Below, piece after piece: positions 44,930-53,615 of a stretch of DNA of 64,000 nucleotides. This stretch comes from a bacterium. GTDB lineage: Bacteria > Planctomycetota > UBA1135 > UBA2386. Position 1 is the stretch's first letter. The number at the start of each line of letters is the position of its first letter. Location of the stretch: assembly GCA_030432695.1 (NCBI GenBank), contig JAUILN010000023.1:46065-110064 (forward strand), given 5' to 3'. The position numbers and the translations under genes are program-made. Below the pieces are notes generated by a model, which saw only the letters and a list, made by a program, of their open reading frames with translations, was not told where the DNA came from and did no database searches.

Positions 44930-45496
44930 AACGACGAGGAGACGAGTCAGGAAGATCGCATCGTAATTGCGCTGCGACGCATCATGCGCGCGGTCGATCT
45001 CCACTCCAGGCAGCTGGTCCAGGACCACGGGCTGACCGGACCGCAGCTCGCCGTGCTGCGGGTCGTGGTCCGCAGCGGGCCCCTGGCCGCCGGCGCGGTC
45101 GCCCGTGAGGTCCAGCTCAGCCAGGCGACGGTGACCGGCATCGTGTCGCGGCTGGAGTCGCGGGGCTTGGTGGCCCGACGCCGCTCCGAGGCAGACCGTC
45201 GTTCCGTCCTCGTCGAGTGCACGGAGTCGGGCGCGCGCGCCCTGGTACGGGCACCGTCCCTGCTGCAGGACCGGTTCCGCGAGCGCCTGACCGGTCTGAA
45301 GGACTGGGAGCAGTCCTCGATCCTCGCGACCCTGCAGCGCATCGCCGCGATGATGGACGCGGGGGACCTCTCCGCCGGCCCGCACCTGCACCCGCAGCAC
45401 GACCTCGCCGCCACACCGCCCGTGCTCGACCCGGGGCCCGCCCACCCGGCCGACGACGCGGAGCCACAGACCGGCACCGACCTGCCGGGGAGATGA
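44909..45496 (+). CDS. MarR-family transcriptional regulator
   Basis: A 195-residue winged-helix regulator. Residues about 20-140 hold the MarR fold, including LTGPQLAVLRVVVRSGPL, the recognition helix LSQATVTGIVSRLESRGLV and the wing RRRSEADRRSVLVECTESG. The last 45 residues are Pro/His/Ala-rich and disordered-looking. The start is uncertain: ATG 44909 lies inside the dyad; GTG 44921 or TTG 44924 would place the dyad upstream. It ends 4 bases before the methyltransferase gene, and MarR regulators control osmolyte genes in several bacteria, so it is probably the local repressor. Confidence 0.88.
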   Translation: MRSIVLSNDEETSQEDRIVIALRRIMRAVDLHSRQLVQDHGLTGPQLAVLRVVVRSGPLAAGAVAREVQLSQATVTGIVSRLESRGLVARRRSEADRRSVLVECTESGARALVRAPSLLQDRFRERLTGLKDWEQSSILATLQRIAAMMDAGDLSAGPHLHPQHDLAATPPVLDPGPAHPADDAEPQTGTDLPGR

Positions 45497-45500
45497 GTCC

Positions 45501-47210
45501 ATGACCCAGTCGAAGATCGAGAGTTCACCTGCGCCCGTCACCGATCCCAGCGCCGACATCCCGGCGGAGATCCGGGCCCGCCTCGAGAAGATCTGGGCGG
45601 AGGCGTACGGGGCGAAGACCCGGGACGACCTGAAGCGCCTGTACGCCCAGTGGGCTCGGAGCTACGACGAGGACCACGCCGCGATCGGCTTCGAGGGCCA
45701 CCACACCGCGGCCGCGATGTTGGCCCGCTACGTCGCCGATCCCGAGATCCGGCCGGTGCTCGATGCCGGCGCCGGCACGGGTGCCGCCGGCGAAGCGTTG
45801 CACGGGCTGGGCTTCCGCAACGTCACCGCCATCGACCTCAGCGAGGACATGCTGGCAGTCGCCGACGCGAAGGGTGTCTACGTCCAGTCGTTCCAGGCCG
45901 ACCTCGGCGAGCCGCTCGACCGCTTCCCGCGGAGCCACTTCCACGCCGCGATCCTGGTCGGCGTGTTCAGCTACGGACAGGCGCCGGCGCATGCGCTCGA
46001 TGAACTCGTGCGGGTCGTCGAGCCGGGCGGCGTGATCGCGTTCACCGCGCGCACCGACTTCTGGGAGGAAGACGCGATGGGCGTGCGCTCGCGCGCCGAG
46101 ACGCTGGCCGAGGACCGCTACTGGCGGGAGCTCGAGGTCAGCGAGCCGGCGCCCTACCTGCCGAAGAAGGACCCGGACGCGCAGTTCCGGGTGCACGTCT
46201 TCCGGGTGCTGCAGGCCGACGAGCCGATCCACACCGAGTCGTTCCGCGAGGCGGTGCGCGAGGCGGCCGAGAAACACACCCACGTGCTCCGCCTCGACCA
46301 CGCGTTCATCTGGAACTCCACGGCGTCGCGGCTCTACAACCGCTACACGCACCGCAAGGAGTACTACCTCACCGACTGCGAGCTGGAGATCCTGCGCACC
46401 AACGCGATCGACATCGTCGACGGGCAAAACCGGTTGGTGGAACTCGGCTGCGGCTCGGCGCGCAAGATCGCCGAACTGCTCGACGCTGCCACCGACGGCG
46501 GCAAGCGGGTGCACTACCACCCGGTCGACGTCTCCGAGGGTGCGATCGAGTCGACCTGTTCGGAGGTCCGACGCCGCTTCGGGACCGCGGTCGAGTTGCA
46601 CCCGGAGACCGGCATGTTCGCCGACGTGCTCGACCGGCTGCCCAAGGACCAGCAGAAGGTCGTGCTGTTCTTCGGGTCTTCGATCGGCAACCTCGAGACC
46701 CTCGGCGAGACGGTCGACTTCCTGCGACGGGTCCGCGACCTGCTGGGGCCGAACGACCGCTTCATCGTCGGCTGCGACCTCCACAAGGACGAGAAGGAGC
46801 TGCTCGCCGCCTACAACGCCGGCCAGGAGAACCTGTCGTTCTTCCTGAACATGGTGCGGCGGATCAACGACGAGCTGGGCGGGTCGTTCGACCTCGGCGC
46901 GTTCGAACTCGGTTCGATCTACGAGGAGGAACCGCAGGTCTTCGACGACGTGCGTTCGTGGTGCGTGCAGCTGCGCGTCGGGACGTCGACGCCGCAGCAT
47001 GTCTACGTCCGCGACCTCGATCTCGATCTCGACCTGGAAGCCGGCGACTCGGTGCAGGTCGGCGCCAGCCGCAAGTTCCGGCCGGAAGACCTGGCCGCGC
47101 TGGCCGCGCGTGCCGGCATGCGGATGACGCGGCAGTGGTTCGACTCGAAGAAGTGGTTCTCGCTCAACGAGATGGTGCGCGACGACTCGCCGACGAGGGG
47201 CGACGCTTGA
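45501..47210 (+). CDS. Two-domain SAM-dependent methyltransferase: class I domain fused to an EgtD-like domain
   Basis: The 569-residue product has two complete methyltransferase domains. The first (about 40-230) has motif I VLDAGAGTGAAGEALHGLGF (from Val86) and resembles Williams-Beuren-type enzymes. The second (about 262-569) follows EgtD, the histidine N-alpha-trimethyltransferase of ergothioneine synthesis: KEYYLTDCELEIL, LVELGCGSARKIAELL, YHPVDVSEGAIE, FFGSSIGN (Asn397) and AAYN (Tyr438). However the EgtD Glu that contacts the imidazole (in TEIS.KF) is Gly521 here (VGASRKF), and the early substrate Tyr is Trp271. The substrate is therefore probably not histidine. It overlaps the ABC ATPase gene by TTGA. 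Confidence 0.85.
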   Translation: MTQSKIESSPAPVTDPSADIPAEIRARLEKIWAEAYGAKTRDDLKRLYAQWARSYDEDHAAIGFEGHHTAAAMLARYVADPEIRPVLDAGAGTGAAGEALHGLGFRNVTAIDLSEDMLAVADAKGVYVQSFQADLGEPLDRFPRSHFHAAILVGVFSYGQAPAHALDELVRVVEPGGVIAFTARTDFWEEDAMGVRSRAETLAEDRYWRELEVSEPAPYLPKKDPDAQFRVHVFRVLQADEPIHTESFREAVREAAEKHTHVLRLDHAFIWNSTASRLYNRYTHRKEYYLTDCELEILRTNAIDIVDGQNRLVELGCGSARKIAELLDAATDGGKRVHYHPVDVSEGAIESTCSEVRRRFGTAVELHPETGMFADVLDRLPKDQQKVVLFFGSSIGNLETLGETVDFLRRVRDLLGPNDRFIVGCDLHKDEKELLAAYNAGQENLSFFLNMVRRINDELGGSFDLGAFELGSIYEEEPQVFDDVRSWCVQLRVGTSTPQHVYVRDLDLDLDLEAGDSVQVGASRKFRPEDLAALAARAGMRMTRQWFDSKKWFSLNEMVRDDSPTRGDA

Positions 47211-47965
47211 TCGAGCTGCGCGGCGTCTCGAAGACCTTCGAGGGGCCCGATGGCTCGGCGGTTCACGCCGTCCGCGACGTGGATCTCCAGGTCGCCGATG
47301 GCGAGACGGTCTGCCTGATCGGCACCAGCGGCTGCGGCAAGACCACCACGATGAAGATGATCAACCGGCTGGTCGAGCCGACCGCCGGGGAGGTCCTCGT
47401 GGGTGGGCGGCGCGTCGAGGACCTCGACGTCATCGAGCTGCGGCGCAGCATCGGCTACGTGATCCAGAGTGGCGGGCTGTTCCCGCATCTGAGCGTCGCG
47501 CGGAATGTCGGCGTGCTGTGTGAACTCGAGGGTTGGAGCAAGGCGCGGACCAGGGCGCGGGTCGACGAGTTGCTGGAGCTGGTCAACCTGCCGCCCGCCG
47601 AGTTCCGTCGCCGCCATCCCGGGGAGCTGTCCGGCGGCCAGCGGCAGCGGGTCGGCGTGGCGCGCGCGCTGGCGCTCGATCCCGACCACGTGTTGATGGA
47701 CGAGCCGTTCGGTGCGCTCGATCCGATGACGCGGGCCGACATCCACCGCGAGTTCGTCGCGCTCGAGGAGCGGGTGAAGAAGACCATCGTCCTGGTGACC
47801 CACGACATGGGCGAGGCCTTCGCGCTCGGTGACCGGGTGGCGTTGATGGACCGTGGACGCATCGTCCAGGTCGGCACCGAGGAGGACTTCCGGGACCGGC
47901 CGGTGAGCGGCTTCGTGGAGCGGTTCCTGGCACAACACCTGGAGAGTGTGGGGGATGGGACATGA
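47207..47965 (+). CDS. ABC transporter ATPase of the osmoprotectant/ergothioneine (OpuCA/EgtV-like) type
   Basis: A 252-residue ATPase: Walker A IGTSGCGKTTTMKMI, Q-loop YVIQSGGLFPHLSV, signature LSGGQRQRVGVARAL, Walker B HVLMDEPFGALDP and H-loop LVTHDMGEAF. FPHLSVARNVGV and EPFGALDPMTR are typical of the quaternary-amine (Opu) branch. The C-terminal CBS domains of OpuA-type ATPases are absent, as in OpuC/EgtV. It starts with TTG 47207 overlapping the methyltransferase stop (TTGA), with GAGGGG about eight bases upstream, and ends by ATGA overlap with the permease gene, so all three are translationally coupled. Confidence 0.92.
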   Translation: MIELRGVSKTFEGPDGSAVHAVRDVDLQVADGETVCLIGTSGCGKTTTMKMINRLVEPTAGEVLVGGRRVEDLDVIELRRSIGYVIQSGGLFPHLSVARNVGVLCELEGWSKARTRARVDELLELVNLPPAEFRRRHPGELSGGQRQRVGVARALALDPDHVLMDEPFGALDPMTRADIHREFVALEERVKKTIVLVTHDMGEAFALGDRVALMDRGRIVQVGTEEDFRDRPVSGFVERFLAQHLESVGDGT

Positions 47966-49557
47966 GGTTCCGGATCCGATCCCTCGCCGCGTTGCTGCTG
48001 TCGGGCGGACTGTGCCTCGGCGTGACGTCACTGGCTGCGCAGGAATCGGCCGACGAGCCGTCGGGAACGGTGCGCATCGGCGGCAAGAACTTCACCGAGT
48101 CGAATGTGCTCGGTGAGATCGTCGCGCAGATGCTCGAGGAGCGCACTGGGCTGAAGGTCGAGCGCGAGTTCAACCTCGGCGGCACGATGGTCTGCTTCGG
48201 CGCGCTGCAGGGCGGCGACATCGACTGCTACTGCGACTACACCGGGACCGCGTGGTCGATCATCCTGAAGGAGGCCGAGCCTGCACCGGACCCGCTGCGC
48301 ACCTACGTGCACGTGGCGCGGAGCTACCGCGAGCGCTACGGGCTCACCTGGCTGTGGCCGTTCGGTCTCGACAACACCTATCGACTGGCGGTGCGCGAGG
48401 ACGTCGCCGAGCGACTCAGCCTGCGCACGATCTCCGACCTCGTCGCGCACGACGGCGAGCTGTCGGCCGGCTTCAGCGTCGAGTTCAACGGCCGCGAGGA
48501 CGGCTGGCCCGGACTGCGCGATACGTACGGCCTGGAGTTCGGCTCGCTGCGCAGCATGGAGCACGGCCTCGCCTACCAGGCGATTGCCGAGGGCGAGCTC
48601 GACGTGATCGATGCCTACGCCACCGACGGCAAGTTGCTGCGCTACCCGCTGCGCCTGCTCGAAGACGACAAGGGCTTCTTCCCGCCCTACCAGGCGGCGC
48701 CGGTGTTCCGCTCGCAGACGCTGGAGCGGTTCCCCGAGATCGAGCCGGCTCTGGCCGACCTCGCCTTGATCCTGCCCGACGAGCGGATGCAGGCGCTGAA
48801 CGACAAGGTCGAACATGATGGCTGGAGCCTCGAGCGCACCGCGGCGTGGTTCCTGGCCGATGTCGGGTTGGCGGGTGCGCGCGATCTGGGGGCGGCGCCG
48901 ACCGTGGCGCGCGACCGGCGGTCGTTCTTCTCGGTGATGGGCGAGCGGGTGGGCATCACGCTCGAACTGGCCTGGGAACATCTGCTGCTGACGATCACCG
49001 CGGTCGTGCTGGCGGCGCTGGTCGCGATACCGATGGGCATCCTCGCGACGCGCTTCGCCCTGTTCCGCCAGATCGCGTTGGCTGCCGCCGGCATCGTCCA
49101 GACCATTCCGAGCCTCGCGATGCTGGCGTTCATGATCCCGCTCCCCGGCTTCGGACTCAGCGCGCAGTCGGCGATCGCGGCGTTGTTCCTCTACGCGATC
49201 CTGCCGATCCTCCGGAACACCTACGCCGGGATCACCGAGGTCGACGCCAATCTGATCGAGGCGGCGCGCGGGCTGGGCTTCCGCGACCGCGAGATCCTGT
49301 GGCGGGTCCAACTGCCGTTGGCCTCGCGGCTGATCCTCGCCGGGGTGCGGACCTCGACGGTGATCGGCATCGGCGTCGCGACGCTGGCGGCGTTCATCGG
49401 CGGCGGCGGGCTCGGCGAGCCGATCACCGACGGCCTCTACCTGAACGACGTGAACCTGATCCTGGCCGGCGCGGTGCCCGCGGCTCTGTTGGCGCTGCTC
49501 GCCGACCTCGGACTCGGGCTGATTGAGCGGCGACTGACGCCGGCCGCGGCGAACTGA
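47962..49557 (+). CDS. ABC transporter substrate-binding/permease fusion of the Opu/EgtU type
   Basis: A 531-residue membrane protein. After a signal-like segment (1-29) comes an OpuAC-type substrate-binding domain (about 33-300): VRIGGKNFTESNVLGEIVAQ, NLGGTMVCFGALQGGDIDCY, CDYTGTAW, FGLDNTYRLAV, SMEHGLAYQAIAEGELDVID and DDKGFFPPYQAAPV. The permease domain (about 325-525) has about six helices and the EAA loop EAARGLGFRDREILWRVQLP. The binding domain precedes the permease, whereas in OpuABC and EgtU, as I recall them, it follows. The ligand should be a betaine-like or ergothioneine-like zwitterion. ATG 47962 overlaps the ATPase stop. Confidence 0.9.
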   Translation: MRFRIRSLAALLLSGGLCLGVTSLAAQESADEPSGTVRIGGKNFTESNVLGEIVAQMLEERTGLKVEREFNLGGTMVCFGALQGGDIDCYCDYTGTAWSIILKEAEPAPDPLRTYVHVARSYRERYGLTWLWPFGLDNTYRLAVREDVAERLSLRTISDLVAHDGELSAGFSVEFNGREDGWPGLRDTYGLEFGSLRSMEHGLAYQAIAEGELDVIDAYATDGKLLRYPLRLLEDDKGFFPPYQAAPVFRSQTLERFPEIEPALADLALILPDERMQALNDKVEHDGWSLERTAAWFLADVGLAGARDLGAAPTVARDRRSFFSVMGERVGITLELAWEHLLLTITAVVLAALVAIPMGILATRFALFRQIALAAAGIVQTIPSLAMLAFMIPLPGFGLSAQSAIAALFLYAILPILRNTYAGITEVDANLIEAARGLGFRDREILWRVQLPLASRLILAGVRTSTVIGIGVATLAAFIGGGGLGEPITDGLYLNDVNLILAGAVPAALLALLADLGLGLIERRLTPAAAN

Positions 49558-49607
49558 AGCGCGGTCGTGGTCTTCACGCGCATGCGGTGGCCGGGGACGA
49601 TGCCGCG

Positions 49608-50603
49608 ATGCGCGTCGTCTGCTCCACGGCTCTGGTCTGCTGTCTGTTGCTCGCTCCGACCGCGGTCGGCCAGGTGCCGAAGGGTTGGCCGGCCGGCGTC
49701 GAGGCGGTCGAGGTGGCCCGCGGTGACGGCGAGGCGTTGCAGCCAGCGCTGTGGTGGGCGTCCGCCGCGGCGCGCGAGGACGATGCCGAGCCGGTGCCGC
49801 TGGTCGTCGCGCTGCACACCTGGAGCGGCGACTGGCGACAGACCGATCCTGGTGCAAAGGCGGCGCGCGCCTGCATCGAGCGGGGCTGGGCGTTCGTCCA
49901 TCCGGACTTCGGCGGGCCCAACCGCACGCCGGCGGCCTGCGGGTCGGCGCGGATGGTGCACGACGTCCTCGACGCGGTGGCGTTCGTGCAGGCAAAGGCG
50001 TGCATCGACCCGGAGGCGATCTTCCTGTTCGGCGGCTCGGGCGGTGGTCACGCGGCGCTGCTGATGGCGGCGCGGTCGCCCGAGCGGTGGGCCGGCGTTT
50101 CGGCGTGGGTGCCGATCGTCGACTTGGCGCAGTGGCACCGTGAGTGTCGGGAGCGGCCGCGCTTCGGCAAGTACGCCGACGACCTGGAGAAGGTCTGTGG
50201 CGGTGCGCCGGGGAGCGAAGTCGAAGTCGATGGGGAGTACGCGCGGCGCTCGCCGCTGCCGATCCTGGCGCGAGCGCGCGAACTCCGGATCGACCTGCAT
50301 GCCGGGGTGCGCGACGGCCACGAGGGCAGCGTGCCGATCCGCCACGTGCTCCAGGCCTTCGACGCGCTGGCCAGCGAGGAGCAGCGGGTGGGGGAGGAGC
50401 TGCGCGAGCGGCTGACCGCGGCGGGGGCGGTGCCCGAGGAACTGGTCGACACCGAGCTCTCGGCCGACGGCTACGGCACGAAGCGCCCGCTGTGGCGACG
50501 GACCTCGGGCAATGCGCGGGTGACGCTGTTCGACGGCGGCCACGAGATCCTGGTCGACGTGGCCTTCGCCTGGTTCGACGAGCTGGCGGGGGAGTCACGG
50601 TGA
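49608..50603 (+). CDS. Secreted alpha/beta hydrolase (prolyl-oligopeptidase-like fold)
   Basis: A 331-residue exported protein (signal MRVVCSTALVCCLLLAPTAV). The hydrolase fold shows VPLVVALHTWSGDW as the strand before the oxyanion hole, the nucleophile Ser in FLFGGSGGGHAALLMA, and a late Asp/His pair in HAGVRDGHEGSVP and FDGGHEIL. The substrate is unknown; a peptide or ester is likely. It starts about 50 bases after the permease gene and overlaps the M20 gene by GTGA, so it may extend the transporter operon. ATG 49608 is chosen because the signal peptide begins there; 49587 is an alternative. Confidence 0.83.
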   Translation: MRVVCSTALVCCLLLAPTAVGQVPKGWPAGVEAVEVARGDGEALQPALWWASAAAREDDAEPVPLVVALHTWSGDWRQTDPGAKAARACIERGWAFVHPDFGGPNRTPAACGSARMVHDVLDAVAFVQAKACIDPEAIFLFGGSGGGHAALLMAARSPERWAGVSAWVPIVDLAQWHRECRERPRFGKYADDLEKVCGGAPGSEVEVDGEYARRSPLPILARARELRIDLHAGVRDGHEGSVPIRHVLQAFDALASEEQRVGEELRERLTAAGAVPEELVDTELSADGYGTKRPLWRRTSGNARVTLFDGGHEILVDVAFAWFDELAGESR

Positions 50604-51769
50604 GCGGTGATCTTGTCGCGCTGCGCCGGGCCCTGCATCGCCGCCCGGAACTCTCGGACCACGAGCACGCCACCGCGGCGCTGTTGAAGGATCGACTGGC
50701 GGCGCTCGGCCCGGATCGCGTGTGGACCGGGCTCGGCGGCGCGGGCCTCGCGGTGGCCTTCGACGGCGAGTCTCCGGGGCCGACCCGGCTGTGGCGCAGC
50801 GAACTCGACGCGCTGCCGATCCTCGAGACCGACGACGGCCGCGCGCATCGCTCCGAGCACGATGGGGTGGCGCACCTCTGCGGGCACGACGGCCACATGG
50901 CGATCGCGGTCGGGGTGGCGCAGCACTTCGCTGCCGAGCGCCCGGCGCATGGTCGGGTCGTGGTGCTGTTCCAACCCGCCGAGGAGACCGGCGCCGGCGC
51001 GCGCCGCGTCGCCGCCGACCCGCGCTACCGCGACGAGATCGCGCCCGACTTCGCGTTCGCGCTGCACAACCTGCCCGGCTTCCCCGCGGGTTCGCTCGTG
51101 GTCCGTGACGGCACCTTCTGCTGCGCGTCGCGCGGCCTCGCGGTCCGCTTCACCGGCCGCACTGCCCACGCCGCGCAGCCCGAGACCGGCCTGAGCCCAG
51201 CACCGGCGATGTGCCGCGCGGTCGAGGCCCTCACCGCGCTGCCCCACGACCCTGCGCTCGCAGCCCTCGGCTTCACCCTCGCCACGGTCGTCCATGCGCG
51301 CCTCGGCGAACTCGCCTACGGCACCGCGCCCGGTCACGCCGAGGTCCACGCCACCCTCCGCGCGACCACCAACGCGGCGATGGATCAACTCGCGCAGCAC
51401 GCCGAGCAATCCATGCGCGCCCTCGCCAGCGCCGACGGCCTCGACTGCCAGCTCGCCTGGAGCGACGTCTTCGACGCCACCGTCAACGACCCCGCCGCAC
51501 TCGCCCCGATCCGCGCCACCGCCCGGTCCCTCGGCCTTCCGCTCCGCGACCTCCCCGACCCCTTCCGCTGGTCGGAGGACTTCGGTGCCCTCGCCACGGC
51601 GCACCCCGGCACCCACCTCGCGATGTTCGGCCTCGGCGCCGGCGAGCACACCCCGCCGCTGCACGACCAGCGCTACGACTTCCCCGACGAACTCCTGCCC
51701 CGCGCGGTCGACTTCGTCAGCGCGCTGCTCCGCGCAGGGGTTAACAACTCGACCCGGCCGAGTTGTTAA
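50600..51769 (+). CDS. M20-family amidohydrolase
   Basis: A 389-residue enzyme of the aminoacylase/hippurate-hydrolase type: LRRALHRRPELSDHE at the start, the metal motif HLCGHDGHMAIAVGVAQHFA, VVLFQPAEETGAGARRV (catalytic Glu), HNLPGFPAGSL and the lid-domain TGRTAHAAQPETGLSP. It deacylates N-acyl amino acids or similar amides. GTG 50600 overlaps the previous stop (GTGA). The final ten residues (GVNNSTRPSC) are encoded by the GTTAAC palindrome, and its TAA is in the palindrome's right arm. Confidence 0.9.
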   Translation: MSGDLVALRRALHRRPELSDHEHATAALLKDRLAALGPDRVWTGLGGAGLAVAFDGESPGPTRLWRSELDALPILETDDGRAHRSEHDGVAHLCGHDGHMAIAVGVAQHFAAERPAHGRVVVLFQPAEETGAGARRVAADPRYRDEIAPDFAFALHNLPGFPAGSLVVRDGTFCCASRGLAVRFTGRTAHAAQPETGLSPAPAMCRAVEALTALPHDPALAALGFTLATVVHARLGELAYGTAPGHAEVHATLRATTNAAMDQLAQHAEQSMRALASADGLDCQLAWSDVFDATVNDPAALAPIRATARSLGLPLRDLPDPFRWSEDFGALATAHPGTHLAMFGLGAGEHTPPLHDQRYDFPDELLPRAVDFVSALLRAGVNNSTRPSC

Positions 51770-51774
51770 CCCCC
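51737..51774. repeat. GTTAAC-armed palindrome ending two convergent genes
   Basis: GGGGTTAACAACTCG and CGAGTTGTTAACCCC are perfect reverse complements around a short core, ACCCGGC. The plus-strand M20 gene reads through the left arm and core and stops at TAA 51767-51769 in the right arm. The minus-strand recD gene reads the other way and stops at TAA 51743-51741 in the left arm. The two coding regions thus overlap by 29 bases inside the palindrome. It matches the element at 33135-33209 and is a probable bidirectional terminator. Confidence 0.88.
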
Positions 51775-53615
51775 CCGTTTCCCAGCAACCGCGCGAGACC
51801 GGACACCCGCCGCGTGCGCCGCGTGATCGCGCGTCCCAGCGCCTCGTCGGTCGCCGAGACCAGCACCGACTGCTTGGCCCGCGTGATGCCGGTGTAGAGC
51901 AGCTCGCGGGTGACGACCGGCGAGTCGCGCTCGGGGAGGACCAGCAGCACGTGGTCGTACTCCGAGCCCTGGCTCTTGTGCACCGTGGTCGCCCAGGCGG
52001 TCTCGTGCGGCGGGAGGCGGCCGGGGCCGAAGCTGCGGGGTGCGGCGTCGTCGGCGCCGGGGAACCAGATGCGCGCGGTCTCGCCGGGGGCGTGCCAGAC
52101 CACGCCGACGTCGCCGTTGTAGAGGCCGGTGGCGGGGTCGTTGGCGGTGACCAGGATCGGGCGGCCGCGGTAGAACGGCTGGCGGGCCGGGCTGCCGGCG
52201 GCGAGCAGGCCGAGGCCGTGCAGGCGGGCTTCGACCGCGGCGTTGAGGGTGGCGACGCCCTCGGGACCGGCGCGCACCGCGCAGAGGATCTGGGCGTGAC
52301 GCAGGAGGCGCAGGGCTTCGGCAGGGTCGGCGGCTTCGACCACGCCGCGCAGCCAGTCCTCCAGGAGGTCGGCCACTCCGGGGTCGCGGAGTGCGCGGTC
52401 GATGGTGGCGCGCTGCGCATCCGCTCGGGCGCTGTCGGCCAGCACCGCGCTCGCCCCGGCGACGTCGCCGTCGCGCACCGCGCGGGCCAGGTCGGCGATC
52501 CCACCTTCGAAGCGCCAGGTCTTCTGCAGCATCACCACGTGGTCGGCGAGCGGTGCGGGCGTGCTGCGCGGCGTCGGCACCATGCCGAGCAACGGTGCCG
52601 CGAAGGCGACCAGGCCTGCACCGGGTCCCTCCTCGGGCGCGGCTGCGGTCAACACGTCGCCGAGCACGTGACCGGTCGCCACGCTGGCGAGCTGGTCGGG
52701 GTCGCCGAGCAGGACCAGTCGCGCGCCCGGCCGCACCGCGTCGACCAACGCGTGCATCAGCTCGAGGTCGATCATCGACGCCTCGTCGACGATCACCAGG
52801 TCGGCGCCGAGCGGATCGTGGCGGTCGTGGCGGAAGCTGTCGTCGTCGGGGCGGTAACCGAGCAGGCGGTGGATGGTCCGCGCCTCGGTGGACTGCAGGT
52901 GCGCGCGGAACACGTCGGGCAGCGGCAGGTCGGGGAGCTGGCCGAGCAGCGAGTCGGTGAGCCGCGCCGCGGCCTTGCCGGTGGGGGCGGCGAGGGCCAC
53001 CTGGGCGTCGGGGTGCAGGGTGCCGAACACCGCGAGCATCCGGGCGACCGTGGTGGTCTTGCCGGTGCCGGGTCCACCGAGCAGGACGGCGAGGCGGCCG
53101 TGCAGCACCGCGGCGGCGGCGAGGGCCTGGTGGTCGACCTCGTCCGTCAGCGGCGGGAAGACCGCGCGGAAGGTGCTCGGTTCGGGAGCCAACGGATCGG
53201 CGACCGCGCGGGCGAGCAGTGCCGCGGCGAGCCGTTGTTCCGCCGACCAGAAGCGGTGCAGGTAGACGCGATCCTCGGCGACGACCAGCGGAGTCGCCTG
53301 CGTGCCGTCGCCGGCCAGCGGTGCGGTCGCGAGCAGTGCCGTGCGCCAGGTCGCAGCGTCCGGGAACGGCTCGGTCCGCGGGGTCTCCAGATCGTCGTCG
53401 AGCCGTCGTCCGACCCACTCGTCGAGGAATACGCAGCTGTGTCCCGCGGCGCGTTCACGGCTGACCAAGGCCGCGGTGCGCGCCACCAGGTCGGCATGCT
53501 CCGGGGCAGACTGCGCGGCTTCGCGCGCCACGAAGGCGGCCAGCGCCGCGTCGAGGCCGTCCACGCAGCGCGCGTCGCGCAGCGCGGCCCAGGCGGTGTG
53601 CTGCGGTGCGCTCAT
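51741..53615 (-). CDS. recD: Exodeoxyribonuclease V alpha subunit RecD
   Basis: A 624-residue SF1 helicase. Walker A is LLGGPGTGKTTTVARMLA, Walker B LVIVDEASMIDLELM, with LVLLGDPDQLASVATGHVLG, LQKTWRFEGGIADLARAV and the C-terminal TVHKSQGSEYDHVLLVLP motif. RecD is the 5'-3' motor of RecBCD in double-strand-break repair and phage DNA degradation. Its ATG overlaps the recB stop (ATGA). The last residues, GVNNSAGSSC, come from the palindrome at 51737-51774. Length fits E. coli RecD (608). Confidence 0.94.
   Translation of the reverse strand: MSAPQHTAWAALRDARCVDGLDAALAAFVAREAAQSAPEHADLVARTAALVSRERAAGHSCVFLDEWVGRRLDDDLETPRTEPFPDAATWRTALLATAPLAGDGTQATPLVVAEDRVYLHRFWSAEQRLAAALLARAVADPLAPEPSTFRAVFPPLTDEVDHQALAAAAVLHGRLAVLLGGPGTGKTTTVARMLAVFGTLHPDAQVALAAPTGKAAARLTDSLLGQLPDLPLPDVFRAHLQSTEARTIHRLLGYRPDDDSFRHDRHDPLGADLVIVDEASMIDLELMHALVDAVRPGARLVLLGDPDQLASVATGHVLGDVLTAAAPEEGPGAGLVAFAAPLLGMVPTPRSTPAPLADHVVMLQKTWRFEGGIADLARAVRDGDVAGASAVLADSARADAQRATIDRALRDPGVADLLEDWLRGVVEAADPAEALRLLRHAQILCAVRAGPEGVATLNAAVEARLHGLGLLAAGSPARQPFYRGRPILVTANDPATGLYNGDVGVVWHAPGETARIWFPGADDAAPRSFGPGRLPPHETAWATTVHKSQGSEYDHVLLVLPERDSPVVTRELLYTGITRAKQSVLVSATDEALGRAITRRTRRVSGLARLLGNGGVNNSAGSSC

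Noticed and set aside
45501..47210. Naming the gene egtD and calling the cassette ergothioneine biosynthesis
   Set aside because: The imidazole-contacting Glu is Gly, a substrate Tyr is Trp, an extra methyltransferase domain is fused, and no EgtB/EgtC lies nearby.
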